Shown here piece by piece: positions 1-11,809 of a stretch of 64,000 bases of DNA. The notes below the pieces were generated by a model that had not been told where the DNA came from, did not search any database, and worked only from the letters and a program-made list of their open reading frames with translations. A program made the position numbers and the translations under genes. Position 1 is the first letter of the stretch, and each line of letters begins with the position of its first letter. The stretch comes from Owenia fusiformis (taxonomy: Eukaryota > Annelida > Polychaeta > Sabellida > Oweniidae), in NCBI GenBank assembly GCA_903813345.2, contig CAIIXF020000006.1:5508989-5572988 (forward strand). The letters run 5' to 3'.

Positions 1-1969
1 TCGATCCCATCTCCAAAATACACATTAACAAAATATTTTCAAAAGCATGAATATGTTATGGTAACTAAAACCATGGGCTTTCAAGATCATCACTAAACTA
101 ACTTTCTTTTAATTGGAACTTTTTCCAGTTGCCATTTCAGTAAAACGTACAACGGGTTTCTCGCTAAACGCAACTGGGCCTAATAACTTCCATTTCATCC
201 TCCAAACTTGGAGAACGCCCATTGGCTATTAAAAAGATAACTTCGAAGCCAAATTTTCTATCCAAGAAGCTAGACTTAAACCATTAATTTATTATTTACC
301 AATGAAATTTGTTCATAGTACGTATACAATATCTTTACCTTTTGGTATTAATTCGCCATCAGCGATGTCAATAACGATCAGCAATGACAACATATCATGA
401 ATAAATATTATACGATATTCGCTCTTTCTTTGAAATCTTTCCATTGATCATTATTCAAAACCGATCATCACATAACTAATTTATCCTATGACAAGTGAGG
501 TTTCACAAGTGACGTTTTCAGGACACCCTGCATATTCAGGTTTGTTTTCTAAGCGTACTCTCATTATTTTCAAATGTAAAGAACAAACTCTACTCGATGA
601 AGTTAATTGGAACTTTTTCTTTTGTTTGGGATAATTGTTCTCATCTTTTACACCTACCGAGACGGATAACTAATGTTAATGTCTGCTGTACATCCATTCA
701 ATGTTGTCAACAGATCAATGACCGGCAATGAATCTCTCGTCAATTACTAACCTTGATTCAATAATATTATTACCAAAAGGGCATAAACATATGTGAATGT
801 GATGTATAATACCAAATCGATGATTATTTTATGACAACTTACCATTTTGAAGCAGCTAAATTGACTCAAAGTACCCAGAGATTTACATGTAACTCAACCA
901 GATTTGTGCTTTCGCGGGAAAAGTTTCCATCATTAACGTCATAGATTTTTAAGCGGCTCATTATAATATTCATGAGCTGACTTTATGGAAAGGTGAATAG
1001 GCTTTTATCACACCCTTGGGTGCTATATTGTGATCAGTTTGCCAAGCGGCGGGTGGTCTGATAGGCGGGCAGGTAGGCATCCCAATAAATCTTGCCTACA
1101 GGTTTCCAGCCAAACTATTTGAGGGATTCATCTTAAATTTTCAGGGATGTTTTTACCTACAAAAGTTTAGAACTGAATATGTTTGGGGCATTCTGGGTAA
1201 ATGTTAAGGTGGCCATTTTTGGGTTTCTGTTCTAAAATTCCGTGATGTTAATGTGACTGTCAGTCACCATTTATTAAGCAGTAAAAAATAATGTGCTACA
1301 TTGGTGACAAAATGTTTTTAGTTTCCTGTTGAATGTCGAGTACAAATACAAATGTAATTTTAGATCTGTGTGCATGGGGTGATATTTGGATTCTACTCCA
1401 GTTTTTATGACCTATTTAAGTATACATAGTGTCATGAGAGAAGTTGATTTATTATAATCAACACATACAAAAATCAATAATGATACTCTACATGTTATTC
1501 AATATCTCCCATATGATGCTTCACTCACTTTCTCTAAATTTCAATCAAAGTGTTGATTTTAAAATGCAAGTACTCATGTTTCCACATTACTATGAAAGTC
1601 AGACTTTTGATTTGTTTATGGTTGATAAACTTACTTTATGTTAAACATCAAACCAAAGTGATGTTTTTATTAAATGCTGGTATACAAATGTGTTATGATA
1701 AACTGAACAATCAACCATTGATTTTTCACATGTGTTGTATCTATGAAAATGCCTTGAAGGGACTAGATATAGTAAGCATATAGCTATACAACTGGGATTA
1801 TATTAGGAATATGTGTAGCATTAGAGATCTTCATGAAGGATATTGATTACACTGATATCATTGTTAGGTCGGTATGTCTGAATTTTTTATATTATGATTT
1901 GGATATGTCTGTTGTAAATTGACCTTCACACTCATTTGTATACGATATTGCTATATGCAAGCTTTTATA
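1..1969. other. AT-rich non-coding stretch, probable intron
   Basis: No frame here looks coding. A G-rich patch with repeated ggcggg lies at about 1046-1072. The 14-mer taattggaactttt occurs near 110 and again near 604, and a related copy sits near 42308, suggesting an old dispersed repeat. Short open frames at 1444-1783 have AT-driven composition and no splice signals of quality. Confidence 0.5.
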
Positions 1970-3470
1970 TAATGGTTCAGATACTCAGCTAGATGGTTCA
2001 GATTATCAACTCAACTTAATGGTTCAGATTAGCAGCTAAATTGTTCAGATTATCAGATAAATGGTCCAGATTATCAGCTAAACGGTCCAGGTTCTCAGCT
2101 AAATGGTCTAGATTATCGACTCAACTTAATAGTCCAGATTATCAGCTAAATAGTCCAGATTATTTGCTTGATGGTTCAGATTAACAGCTAAATAGTCCAG
2201 ATTATCAGCTAAATGGTTCAGATTATCAGTTTAATGTTACAAATTATCAGCTAAATGGTCCAGATTATTAGCTAAATTGTTCAGATTATCAGCTTAATAG
2301 TCCAGATTATCAGCTTTATGGTCCAGATTATTAGCTAAATAGTCCAGATTATCAGCTCAGTGGTCCAGATTATCAGCTAAACAGTCCAGGTTCTCGGCTA
2401 AATGGTCCAGATTATCAACTCAACTTAATTGTCCAGATTATCAGCTAAATAGTCCAGATTATTTGCCTGATGGTTCAGATTAGCAGCTAAATAGTCCAGA
2501 TTATCAGCTTAATGGTTCAGATTATCAACTTAATGGTTCAGATTATCAGCTTAGTGGTACAAATTATCAGCTAAATGGCCCAGATTATAAGCTAAAAGGC
2601 TCAGATTATCAGCTTTATGGTCCAGATTATCAACTCAGTGGTCCAGATTATCAGCTTATTAGACCAGAATATCAGCTAAATATGGTCCAGATTATCAGCT
2701 GAATGGTTTAGATCATTAGCTTCATTGTTAAGATTATCATCTGCATAAGAAAATACTAAAGAACAAATTAGCAAACTAAATTAAGACCTCCTCTATATAG
2801 TAAACTTTATCTGTTAATCCATGGAATATCAGCAATTGTGTGAGATTATTAGCTACATGGTTCAGATTATCAGCTAAATGGTCCAGATTATCAGCTGAAT
2901 GGTTTAGATTATTAGCTAAATGGTCCAGATTATTGGTTAAATATTCTTCTCAATGGTTTAGATTATCAACTAAATGGTTCAGATTATCAACTTAATGGTT
3001 CAGATTATCAACTTAATGGTCCAGAATATAAGCAAAATGTTCCAGATAATCAGCTGAATGATTTAGATTATCAGCTAAATGGTTCAGATTATTATCTTAA
3101 TAGTTTAGATTATTAGCTAAATGGTTCAGATTCTCAGCTAAATGGTTCAGATTATCAGTTAATTGGTCCAGATTATCAGCTAAATGGTCCAGATTAGAAG
3201 CGAAATATTCCAGATTATCAGCTGAATGGTTTAGATTATCAGCTAAATGGTTCAGATTATTATCTTAATAGTCCAGATTATTAGCTGAATGGTTCAGATT
3301 CTCAGCTAAATGGTTCAGATTATCAGTTAATTGGTCCAGATTATCAGCTAAATGGTCCAGATTAGAAGCGAAATATTCCAGATTATCAGCTGAATGGTTT
3401 AGATTCTCAGCTAAATGGTCCAGATCATAAATTAAATATTCTAGATTATCAGCTGAATGGTTTAGATTTC
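1970..3470. repeat. 21-bp minisatellite, degenerate
   Basis: About 65 imperfect copies of a 21-bp unit of the form ggtccagattatcagctaaat fill this stretch, with a non-repeat gap at about 2720-2830 and a few indel-bearing units. Copies differ often (ggttcag/ggtccag, cagcta/cagctg), so the array is old. Read on the minus strand the 21-bp period gives seven-residue repeats of the type NLNHLAE, which keeps a 72-codon frame open at 3265-3483. That frame is a consequence of the period and is not proposed as a gene. Confidence 0.95.
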
Positions 3471-3499
3471 TGAGCAATACCATGTGAGCCCACTACCCA

Positions 3500-3900
3500 C
3501 AGTACTATTTTTTTACATTTTTTACTATAACTCGAAAAGTTGTGGAGTCATTTAATTTATATTTGATATGTGAATACTATAAGCACACTGTCTAATGACA
3601 CTTTGGGGAGTAGTTGGCCATCTTGAAAATGGCCACCATTTTTACATGTGTTATTTTACAAATAATTCAAAAAGTAGTAGAGTGATTTTTGTTTATATTT
3701 GATATGTGAATACTCATAAGCATGGCATACTGTCTTGTGACATTTTGACTAGAAGGCGGCCATTTTGAAAAATATATGCGTATGTGGATACTTAGAAGCG
3801 TATTACACTTTCTGATGACAATTTGGCTAGTGAGCAACCATTTTGAAAATGATGGCCATTTTATGTGTGTTATTTTATGATTTTTGCTATATACTTCGTT
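3500..3900. repeat. three diverged direct copies of a ~150-bp repeat
   Basis: The block tatttgatatgtgaatact followed by ggccat...ttgaaaatggcc recurs at about 3550, 3695 and, less clearly, 3780. Each copy carries a short palindrome built from GGCCATTTTGAAAATGGCC-like arms. It lies just upstream of the exon at 4068. I cannot assign it to a transposon family. Confidence 0.6.
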
Positions 3901-4067
3901 TTTATGCCAGCCATGGTTGTTCGATAGGCCGTATACATATACATGTACTGACATTTAATGACTAACAGATTAGGATACTGATTATTACAGAGATGGCCAT
4001 CTTTCTTACATAGGGTACATACTGTATATGTACATGCACTTATATGCACTTATTTTCTGTGTTACAG

Positions 4068-4152
4068 AGTGGGGCACTAGCAGAGGCAGCCCGTCAAGTA
4101 GAAGAACAATCATTTACTACAGAAAGAGTTAATGTTCCTCCATATCCACAAG
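4068..4152 (+). CDS. internal coding exon of the large host gene (phase 0 to 1)
   Basis: The exon is bounded by the acceptor ttctgtgttacag and the donor aag|gtaaga. It is open only in the frame starting with AGT at the first base, giving 28 residues beginning SGALAEAARQVEE and ending NVPPYPQ, plus the first base of a glycine codon. It therefore enters in phase 0 and leaves in phase 1, and the phase-1 exit matches the entry phase of the exons at 31456, 38080, 39847 and 63768. Because it enters in phase 0 it needs an earlier exon, which must lie before this window. The acidic and polar composition suggests part of a disordered N-terminal region. An acceptor two bases further in (acagag|tg) is possible and would change the entry phase. 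Confidence 0.6.
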
Positions 4153-4216
4153 GTAAGAAAAAAGAATTTTGTCTCGCTCGATATGCAGATTTAATGGTGC
4201 TATAGTAATGTATTTA

Positions 4217-4711
4217 CTGGGTGACCCCCAAAAAATGCCACATACTATTTTGGGATAAGTCTCTCAATAATTAGGTAATCTACTTGACTTTTTGTGTAGA
4301 GTGTTCAATGGAACAAAGGTTGTTATACTTGGATAGTATCAACAACTTTCAGATTTAGAGATATCACATTTTCTTTCCAAGCATGCTCTCGGTGGAATCA
4401 TCAAAAAATGTTCAATAATACATAAAATATAATATTTTCTGAAATTGAGATGTTTTCTTTTGGATTGCTTTTACACGTATTATCAATAATATGTCATGTC
4501 TATCCATTTTTCTTAATAATTTTCTAGTTTTTTACAATTTTGAGTGATTTTTTGTCGGAGCATGCCTCTATGGAAAACGGGATATCTCTTGCAAGCATAG
4601 CAATTTTTTCTCTGTTGAACACTCGATCTATACATACAAAATCATGAAGATTCCTAAATTATTGAGAGAGTTATTCCAAAATTATTGGGTGGCATTTTTT
4701 TGGTCACCCTG
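4217..4711. mobile_element. 495-bp non-autonomous Tc1/mariner-like element (TA target site)
   Basis: The ends are CTGGGTGACC and GGTCACCCTG, flanked on both sides by TA (4215-4216 and 4712-4713). The two arms are similar for about 100 bp: the left arm carries cccaaaaaatgccac and ctctcaataatt, and the right arm carries their reverse complements near 4690 and 4660. No transposase frame remains. It starts 65 bp downstream of the donor at 4152, so it lies in the intron. Confidence 0.85.
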
Positions 4712-4713
4712 TA

Positions 4714-5940
4714 CAAGTGTCGCCCACATATTAACACTACAAAGAGGAGGAAACACTGCACCTGTGCTAATTGGATATGTCAGTCTTGCATAAAGCCTCT
4801 GGTTCCAAAGTTAATATGTTACAGCAATTCTATAAGATATGTTTTATTATATGTGACACCATTATGAGCATCTGAATCATTTGTAGAATATCTTATAGAT
4901 AGAGCAGGTCTGTTATATTCCATCTTGTAATAATTGAATGAATGTGATTGGTTAATTCTGTCTGTGTGACTATTTTGGATGATTACATCTTTCATTGTTT
5001 TTCTCAGGTCCAAAAAGGCATTCAGTTGTATTTTTATTGCATCATAGTTATGCATGAGATATTAAAACTTACATGAAATGAGAAGCAGTATTGTATTACC
5101 ATTTCACACATATTTGCGTGGTGAATTTATAGGAGATGACAGTGAAACATATAATCCTCCTATCACCATAAATGCGTGTTGTTTCTATGGCAATTCAGAC
5201 TATATTATCACAACCTTCTAAAGGATGCAGTAAAGATGGCATTATCTTCTAGTAATTCAAGCCTACAGATTAACTATATCTAGCTAAGTAGAATAACAGA
5301 ATCCTTTCTGATGGTACAGAAGAAATAACGAAAGTGATAAGTTTTGGGCAAAAAATGAAACTTGATGAAACCTCAAATTTTAGCTAGGCACGTAGAAATC
5401 ATAGTCGAACTCAAATCACAGCAGCATTCATGTCGCTGTATTGTTTTAGCCCTTTAATAGATAACAAAACTTGCCAATGGAACAGTAGCAACATTTTTGA
5501 CATGGATAAAGAGATTATCTTATATGAGGTTCAGGATATTTGGATTATCCATGATATAATATATCTGCCCCATCACCCAGGTTGTATAGGTTAAATCATG
5601 TATAGGTGTATAGGATAAACATGTAAATATTAATATTACATCCCTTTGGAATGTTACAATACTGCAAGTGAAATTTGTGAATTCTGCAGTTGAAATTTTA
5701 GAAATTAGTAAATTGTGTATTAGTGAATTACGATCTCTGCAATTGAATTTTGGGAATTGTGCAAATGAAAGTGAATTTTATTTATTAGACTATTAGAAGA
5801 ACCAGAATTGACAAGGAGAGTAACTATGCACAATTGCTGAGTTCTTCAGTTAGCTAATTTGTTCTTTGGCATTTTCTTATAAAACTACTGAAAATTTTGA
5901 TTCAGACATAGTGATGTTCTAACTGTAGAACTCTTAACAA
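4714..5940. other. intron sequence with nothing recognised
   Basis: AT-rich, with a scatter of short open frames that lack coding composition. An acceptor-like cag at 5009 and another at 5590 have no associated open exon. Confidence 0.4.
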
Positions 5941-6045
5941 CTTCAGTCTAGGCCTTTCAGTCTAGACCTTTCAGTCTAAACCTTTCAGTCTAGACCTTTA
6001 AGTCTAGACCTTTCAGTCTAAACCTTTCAGTCTATGTCTCTTAAT
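5941..6045. repeat. 14-bp minisatellite, about seven copies
   Basis: The unit gacctttcagtcta recurs with small changes (aaacctttcagtcta, gacctttaagtcta). It lies in the 3' flank of the minus-strand gene that ends at 6486. A single further cagtctattctgtctattt near 6240 may be a stray copy. Confidence 0.85.
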
Positions 6046-6443
6046 CTATAGATTGTTAGAGGGCTGAAACTCTAGCAATGAGATACCTTACATTTAAATC
6101 ATTCTCCCAATGAAAAAAATACATGTAATTAGGATAGGTCTTATTATATTTTAGAATATTACATTATCCAATCAATTAGATATAGGTTTATGAAGACTTC
6201 TACTTTCTATTATTAAAAATTATAAGTAAACGGGTGCCCTTTCAGTCTATTCTGTCTATTTCAGCCTTCAGACATAATTAGACCTTTTTGTAGGTTAACT
6301 GTCAGTCTGGACTTCTCAACAAGGTACACTTTTGGTCTGCTTTTGGTCTTAAAGGCTGAGTAATAATATATTAAGAAGACTGCTGTATTGACCAAAGTGG
6401 TTTAAACTATATATTGGCCCTTTAAAATTTGTACTTGTATGTT

Positions 6444-6449
6444 TTTAAT
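6444..6449 (-). terminator. possible polyadenylation signal ATTAAA (minus strand)
   Basis: ATTAAA on the minus strand lies 37 bases after the TGA of the gene ending at 6486. It is the common variant hexamer rather than AATAAA, and no clear GT-rich downstream element was seen, so the real transcript end may be elsewhere. Confidence 0.25.
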
Positions 6450-6485
6450 TGAAGGTTCACCAGATGGTTTATCCTCCAAGCAGAT

Positions 6486-7694
6486 TCAATATGGGGTCTC
6501 ACTTGTGCTGCTTATACTACTTCCAGCAGCTTGTCGTGGAGGTTCCCTCCATGTAAGAGTGTCAATATAGTCATAACAGATCGCCCCTCTACGGCAGTTA
6601 CGCATACTCGGGAAACGCGGGTTATCAATGGTCAAATCTGGTGTTGAATCAAATAACAATATCTGAGTGTCCTGTTTTTGTTCCCGCATCTCTGCTCCAT
6701 TGTATCCCTCCATACTAAAGCATCTTGCACTTGGAGACAGCGGTCGGTTAAATGCGGGGATGGTTGGCTCTCCTGGGAAAGAGCCAGTGCTGATACGAGG
6801 GCCCTGATTTTGGTCTAGGCCAAGCAGGACACTGTCTGAGACATTCGAATGGCTGGGAGAGGGGTAATGAATATTTTCACCAAGGCTTAAGTTTACACTG
6901 CTTGTATCAGATGAGTCAGCATTGTCCTGATGAACCTTTTCATTGAGCCATTGGGGTGGTGGTGCCACTATACCTGTTTTACGACCACGTCGGCCCTGCA
7001 TCGACTTCAGAGGAGGTATTTTACCAGAATCCACTTGTTTGGCTATGTCGGTATCCTCCAAGAATCTGAACATAAGTGGTGATATAATATGTGGCGACTC
7101 ATGCTGCTCTGAAATGCTGTCGTCAAATGGGCTCACCGATCTGATCTCTGGCTTTTGGTTGCCACCCCCACTTGATTTACGACGTAAAAACTCCAATGTG
7201 ATTTCTTTACAGCTAACTTTACGACGACGCTCCTCCTTCGCAGTCTTATAACAGTCCATCAAACATTGGCTGTCACGTCTCTTTTTGCGGTATTTGGGGA
7301 CAGCGTGCCTTCTGGGTAGAGTGGAGTTTTCCTGTTGAGGACATTCATTGCATTTAATGTAGTTCATTGGTTCAGATTGATGTTGTTGTTGAACTTGAAC
7401 AGCCTGTTGTGTAAATTCTGATTGGTTATTGTTGTCTGAGAAGTCATAAACATTCCTTAAGGGTGTATAAGGAGCCATAAACCCGGGAAGCTCCTCTGGC
7501 TGAAGATGAACCCCATTGACAGTCACATTGTTTTGATATGATCCCTCAGAGATTGGTTCTTCCATTGATGTGATAGATATTCGTGAAAAGTCACAGCTGA
7601 AACCATCCATAGTTCCCGGAGATTTTACTGGTGGTTCTGAGGTTGACTGCCTTAAATTGCGTCGTTTTTCCCCAGGTCGTGTTGACTGGTCCAT
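6486..7694 (-). CDS. unrecognised 402-residue low-complexity, basic nuclear-type protein; antisense gene inside the host intron
   Basis: A continuous minus-strand frame with coding-like codon use, unlike its AT-rich surroundings. The frame opens further back to 7721, but a good acceptor (tttgtttccag) ends at 7699, so the exon starts at 7698 and the first ATG in it is at 7694, four bases in. A 5'UTR intron is the simplest reading; entry from an upstream coding exon in phase 2 is the alternative. From that ATG: Gln-rich stretch near residues 96-106, a CNEC pair at 115-118, basic clusters KYRKKRRD (134-141), EERRRK (154-159) and GRRGRKTG (234-241) that could act as nuclear localisation signals, a PPPQW motif at 245-249, and Ser/Thr-rich segments from 260 to the end. 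No signal peptide, membrane segment or enzyme motif is seen. I do not recognise the family. It sits in the plus-strand intron after 4152, so the two genes overlap in antisense. Confidence 0.8.
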   Translation of the reverse strand: MDQSTRPGEKRRNLRQSTSEPPVKSPGTMDGFSCDFSRISITSMEEPISEGSYQNNVTVNGVHLQPEELPGFMAPYTPLRNVYDFSDNNNQSEFTQQAVQVQQQHQSEPMNYIKCNECPQQENSTLPRRHAVPKYRKKRRDSQCLMDCYKTAKEERRRKVSCKEITLEFLRRKSSGGGNQKPEIRSVSPFDDSISEQHESPHIISPLMFRFLEDTDIAKQVDSGKIPPLKSMQGRRGRKTGIVAPPPQWLNEKVHQDNADSSDTSSVNLSLGENIHYPSPSHSNVSDSVLLGLDQNQGPRISTGSFPGEPTIPAFNRPLSPSARCFSMEGYNGAEMREQKQDTQILLFDSTPDLTIDNPRFPSMRNCRRGAICYDYIDTLTWREPPRQAAGSSISSTSETPY

Positions 7695-7698
7695 TCTA

Positions 7699-10295
7699 CT
7701 GGAAACAAACATTAACACCATATGTATTATACACTATCTCAGTGGATGTTATTTATACTACCAATTCCTCCAACGAGAAAATCATGTAAAGATCATATTT
7801 CAAAATATTTCAAATCTGCTGTTTATGTTTCATGTTTGTATGTTTACTTAAGTATGTCAGAGAATCTAAAACAATGAGCATTGACCACATAAGATCTTAG
7901 ACATAATGCATGATAATGATGTGAAGAGTATTATTAGAAGTCAATTGTTTTGACCTTATTGTAGTTTATTGTATTGGCCTTATAATAGCTTATTGTACTG
8001 ACCTTATTGTAGATTATTGTGTTGTATTGTGTGATCCGTGAATGTTAGGCTGGCCTACATATGCCTGGATGCTCCAGCACCAACGTGTTATGAATGTGAA
8101 TAATGACTTCCTGTCAATACAGCTCTGCGTAACATGTACCCACATTCACATATTTCTTTACATTTTGACAAGCTAAAAATCAAACTGTGCTTGTCATAAA
8201 AAGGTTCAGTGTGGTGTTACATGTATAAAGTACATTGCTCGCTCTTGCTAGAACACTTGAAGGGGTTTTAAAAATGAACTGAACTTGTTTGCTTCTAGCC
8301 TTTATCTCAGTTAGATTAATTGCCTATAATAAAAAAGTACATATCTCAGGCTTGAAATGATCGTCTACAAATGCATATTTCTCATAATTTGTCCATAAAA
8401 TTTGAATGAAGTGTCTGATTTTTTACATTTCTATAAAATATAGAGTTTCAATTTAATATTTTTGCTCTTTATTCCTTGCTGGTTTCATTCTTTTCACTCT
8501 ATTTTGTGTTTTTAAACATGTCTCTTATGAGATTTTAGTTCTTGTGTTCTCTCTTCTATTGCTGGTGAACACAGTAAATAAACTTATTAATGTTCAGTTT
8601 TGAAATTACTGGGCAATCTATGTTACTTATTTATTAAATTTATTATTAAATCTTAAATTTATTATTATATTTACAGAAAATGCTTAATTGCCAAATTGCG
8701 CATACTTTCTTTTTGAAAGTAAATATAGTGATGTTGTTTATTCAAAAAAGAAGGTCTTTTGATAAGGTTAAATTTATTGATATTAATACATAGAGTTTGA
8801 AATATTAGTTTATACCTAATAGCCATTCAAATCAGATTGTAAAGTAAATGTTTAATTTTTTACACAAATAGACTTGAATGCTTCAATTCATTGACTCTAA
8901 TTCATGCTTTGTTATGTTTTTATATACCTGAATCAGAAAACTTAATGACTACAAGCATTCTAGCAGTTAAACAGCACAAGCATGTACAACTTTATATGAA
9001 TTGATAATTAAATGAACTCTTCAACACAACATTAAATATTTGCTATTTGTGAACCAAAAGCAAGCCATGAGAGCGTAGAACTTGCCCAAATTATAAAGAA
9101 TGTGTTATAGGGATGGTTTGATACAAATATTTCATTCTGTTAAAGTCAATACATAGCCTTACATCTCTCATGAGTTATATTCCACAAAGTACAGATATTC
9201 AGGGAAAAAGATCTGTTTTATTGTTTCTGTTGATAATGTTTGTTTGTCTCTTGTTCTTATTTCCTCATTCAAAAAAATTGATAAGCATAACCACCAGAAT
9301 GACTACAAAAAAACTTTCACATAATAAAATATTGTAGTCATATGACCTTGAACTCTTGATTCACAATTGTCAAACTATTCTTGCCAATCAAAATATGTTC
9401 AATATTTACTTTGCATGTAATTCAAGATTTTCATTTCAAAAATTGGCAAGGCCCTTGTGGTACATTACTTTAAGATATCATATTTAACTTAACATATTTT
9501 ATATATGATTGTTAGTTTTATTTTCTCTCTTTTCCAATGTTAAAAAAATGACAACATGAATTACATGAACGTGCAAATGCACATGGATGCAAATAAGGTA
9601 AGTTTTGTTTATAACTTCATCCATTGCAAAGCAATAAATAAGTCAGATTTGTGGTACATTTGACAGCTCAAAGCCAGATTTTGCCAAGGGGTTCGGTTTT
9701 TAAAAACCTCTGGAGGGTAACATTTGACAATTTAGGTCTAGTGCTCAAATTGGTGAAAACTGCATGATGTTTTGAAGAATTTGGGGTGGGGGGGGGGTTC
9801 TTTCAGATCCCCCATATGGGATTATTCCATTCAAATTATCTTGCATTCATTTATATTCATAAAGATCATAGTGACATTCAAGGAGTTGAACATTTACCAA
9901 TAAGGCTTTAATTGAGAAATTATTGTCCCAAGGCCTTTTTGTCCCCTTCTTTATGATCCTTCTGGCCTTGATTGAATATAACTTAATAATGCAATATTCT
10001 TTGTAAAAACAACTCTCTCCTTGATATTAAACCCATGGCTAAAATCTAAATTTGCTCACTTTTTAAAATGCTGATGAACTTTCATTTTGCCTTATAAGAT
10101 CAGAATGCTTTTTTCAAGTCTGTATCAACCACCTTTTCCTTGGCTTTTTCTTAACCATTTTATAATATTACCTAATGTGACCGCTAAATTTTTTATATAC
10201 AGGCAGGATTACCAATAATCTCATTCAATTGTGCTATATGTCTAGCCATTGCAGTATTCAATAGGGGTAAATATTTCTATTTAATAAATACTTAC
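7699..10295 (-). other. possible 5'UTR intron of the antisense gene
   Basis: The acceptor at 7699-7700 is clear. The strongest minus-strand donor upstream of it is GTAAGTATT, whose GT is at 10295-10294, preceded by TAAGG. If used, the leader exon lies beyond 10295. The donor falls inside a hairpin (10240-10300), so it may be accidental. Otherwise the stretch holds a threefold 31-bp repeat of the ttattgta type (about 7950-8020), a G run at 9786-9800 and nothing else recognised. Confidence 0.3.
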
Positions 10296-10312
10296 CCTTA
10301 TTGAACTTTGTA
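10268..10312. repeat. short imperfect hairpin
   Basis: The arms CAATAGGGGTAAATATTT and AAATACTTACCCTTATTG are reverse complements with few mismatches, separated by about ten bases. Weaker pairing between tgctatatgtctagc and gctatac extends the stem outward. It could be a degraded palindromic element or a transcribed stem-loop. Confidence 0.6.
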
Positions 10313-10783
10313 TAGCTAACCTTCAATCTCATAAAAGAGTTCAAGGAACTGAGGTAAATAAAACAAAGTTTGTAAATAATGTTTGAGGCAACCGATCAGG
10401 TGATTGCCATGTTTGGTCATAAATCAGCACGCCATTTAACACATTTACTATTTACTATTTTGTAGTTATATACAACGGTATTATATCCAGATATGAGAGA
10501 AAACAGTAATTATTTACAGAAATAGAAATGATACAAAATATTGAAAACCTGTAACAAATTATATATTGAATAAACTGGATCGATGAAGTGCTAACAGAAT
10601 TTGGTTTATTTGGTAAATTTATGAATTCAGCACACATAGACAATAAAAACAATGGATATAAGAGGATCTTTAGTCAAATCGATCATGATAAATCATCCAA
10701 AGTTAATAATATATGCAGTTATGGCAGATGACTTCTAATGGATAAACTCAGTGAGCTTTTAGAATATTGAACTAGGATCAAAA

Positions 10784-10856
10784 ATGGATATAAGGATGGT
10801 CAATGAATGGGTGTCTGGTTCTTCATATGATATTGAGTTGCCCTTTGAGAGAGAAG
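10784..10856 (+). CDS. candidate alternative first exon A (24 codons, ends in phase 1)
   Basis: The ATG at 10784 follows an in-frame TAG at 10760. The frame runs MDIRMVNEWVSGSSYDIELP, then FERE and the first base of a glycine codon, and ends at a consensus donor, gaag|gtaagt. The phase-1 end matches the entry phase of the middle exons and of the shared exon at 63768. No acceptor with a pyrimidine tract precedes it, as expected for a first exon. The peptide is acidic and polar with no recognised motif. Its short length makes chance possible; the strong donor and the matching phase are the evidence. Confidence 0.5.
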
Positions 10857-11057
10857 GTAAGTCCAGCCTAGGCCATCTGAATTTCATGTTTATATAAATC
10901 TATTATATGCAAGTGAAAACCTTAATTTTAAAAGAATGCATATACATAGGAAGATGAACATCTAACAATGTGGAAAACCTCACCAATCAGTAACCTGATA
11001 AAAGTTAATCAAGTGCTTAATTAAAAGTGCTGCATTCATTATTCTATGCATTATATA

Positions 11058-11807
11058 CAGGGTGGTCCAAAAAAAAAGGGACACTCGTATTTCAAAATAA
11101 ATATTGATTTTCTTGATGAAAACAAGTCATATTATATACCAATGGATAGGGTATTAACTCATCTTTAATTTGGCATATCATAAGTTCAAATTTATTATAA
11201 TGTGTCAACCAGCATCCATAATATAAATGACGTCATTTTCGTTTCAAAACAGGTTTTCCAAAACTTGCAAAAAAACAAGTTTTATTGTCAACTTCATTTA
11301 CATAAACAGACGTTCAATATATCCACCATTTTGATCAATTGTAGCCCTCAATTTTGGCCTAAACTGGTCAATAGTATCATTGATATGCTGTTGAGACAAT
11401 GAATTTCACTTCTCAACAATTCTATCCTTAGTAAGGGACAGTAGATGTAAGGGGTTCATGATAAACCGATTCTGTTAGTTCTCCCAATATGTGGTTGTCG
11501 CAGACGTTAATATCGGATGATCCAATTATTTATTTTTTTGGACCATTCTGATAAGAGCTCATTTTGGAATCATTACATTTTCCAACAAGATGGGGCTCTT
11601 AGCAATAGATCCCACAAGAATGTCAAATGTTTAAAAGAAAATGTGCCTAGATTCACCCCCCCCCCCTTAATCACTGGCTCCCCAGATCACCCAATCACGT
11701 ATGGGGAGAACTAACATAATTAGTGAACCATAAATCCTTTACTTCTATTCAGTCCCTGAAGGACAGAAGTATTGAGATACGAGTATCCCATTTTTTGGAC
11801 CACCCTG
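11058..11807 (+). mobile_element. decayed mariner-family transposon, 750 bp
   Basis: Terminal inverted repeats of about 30 bp (CAGGGTGGTCCAAAAAA... and ...TTTTTTGGACCACCCTG) are flanked by TA at 11056-11057 and 11808-11809. On the plus strand near 11577-11640 a transposase remnant reads FQQDGALSNRSHKNVKCLKE, which corresponds to the FQQDGAPAH region around the second catalytic Asp of mariner transposases. The usual Ala-His after it is lost, the frame is short and the N-terminal half is absent, so the element is inactive. It is internally deleted compared with a full-length mariner of about 1.3 kb. Confidence 0.9.
11517..11714 (+). pseudogene. mariner transposase remnant
   Basis: Only the segment around the second Asp of the catalytic triad is recognisable (FQQDGAL, then LKENVP and PDHPITYGEN). 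Upstream residues do not match a transposase, and the 3' part is disrupted by a C run at 11657-11666. It has the same orientation as the host gene and lies within the TA-flanked element 11058-11807. Confidence 0.75.
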
Positions 11808-11809
11808 TA

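Noticed and set aside
6943-7251. Plus-strand 102-codon frame
   Set aside because: It is a shadow of the minus-strand coding exon 6486-7694.
9544-9596. ATG frame ending at a perfect aag|gtaagt donor
   Set aside because: MNYMNVQMHMDANK exits in phase 0, which does not join the phase-1 exons. It could be a non-coding leader exon, but nothing else supports it.
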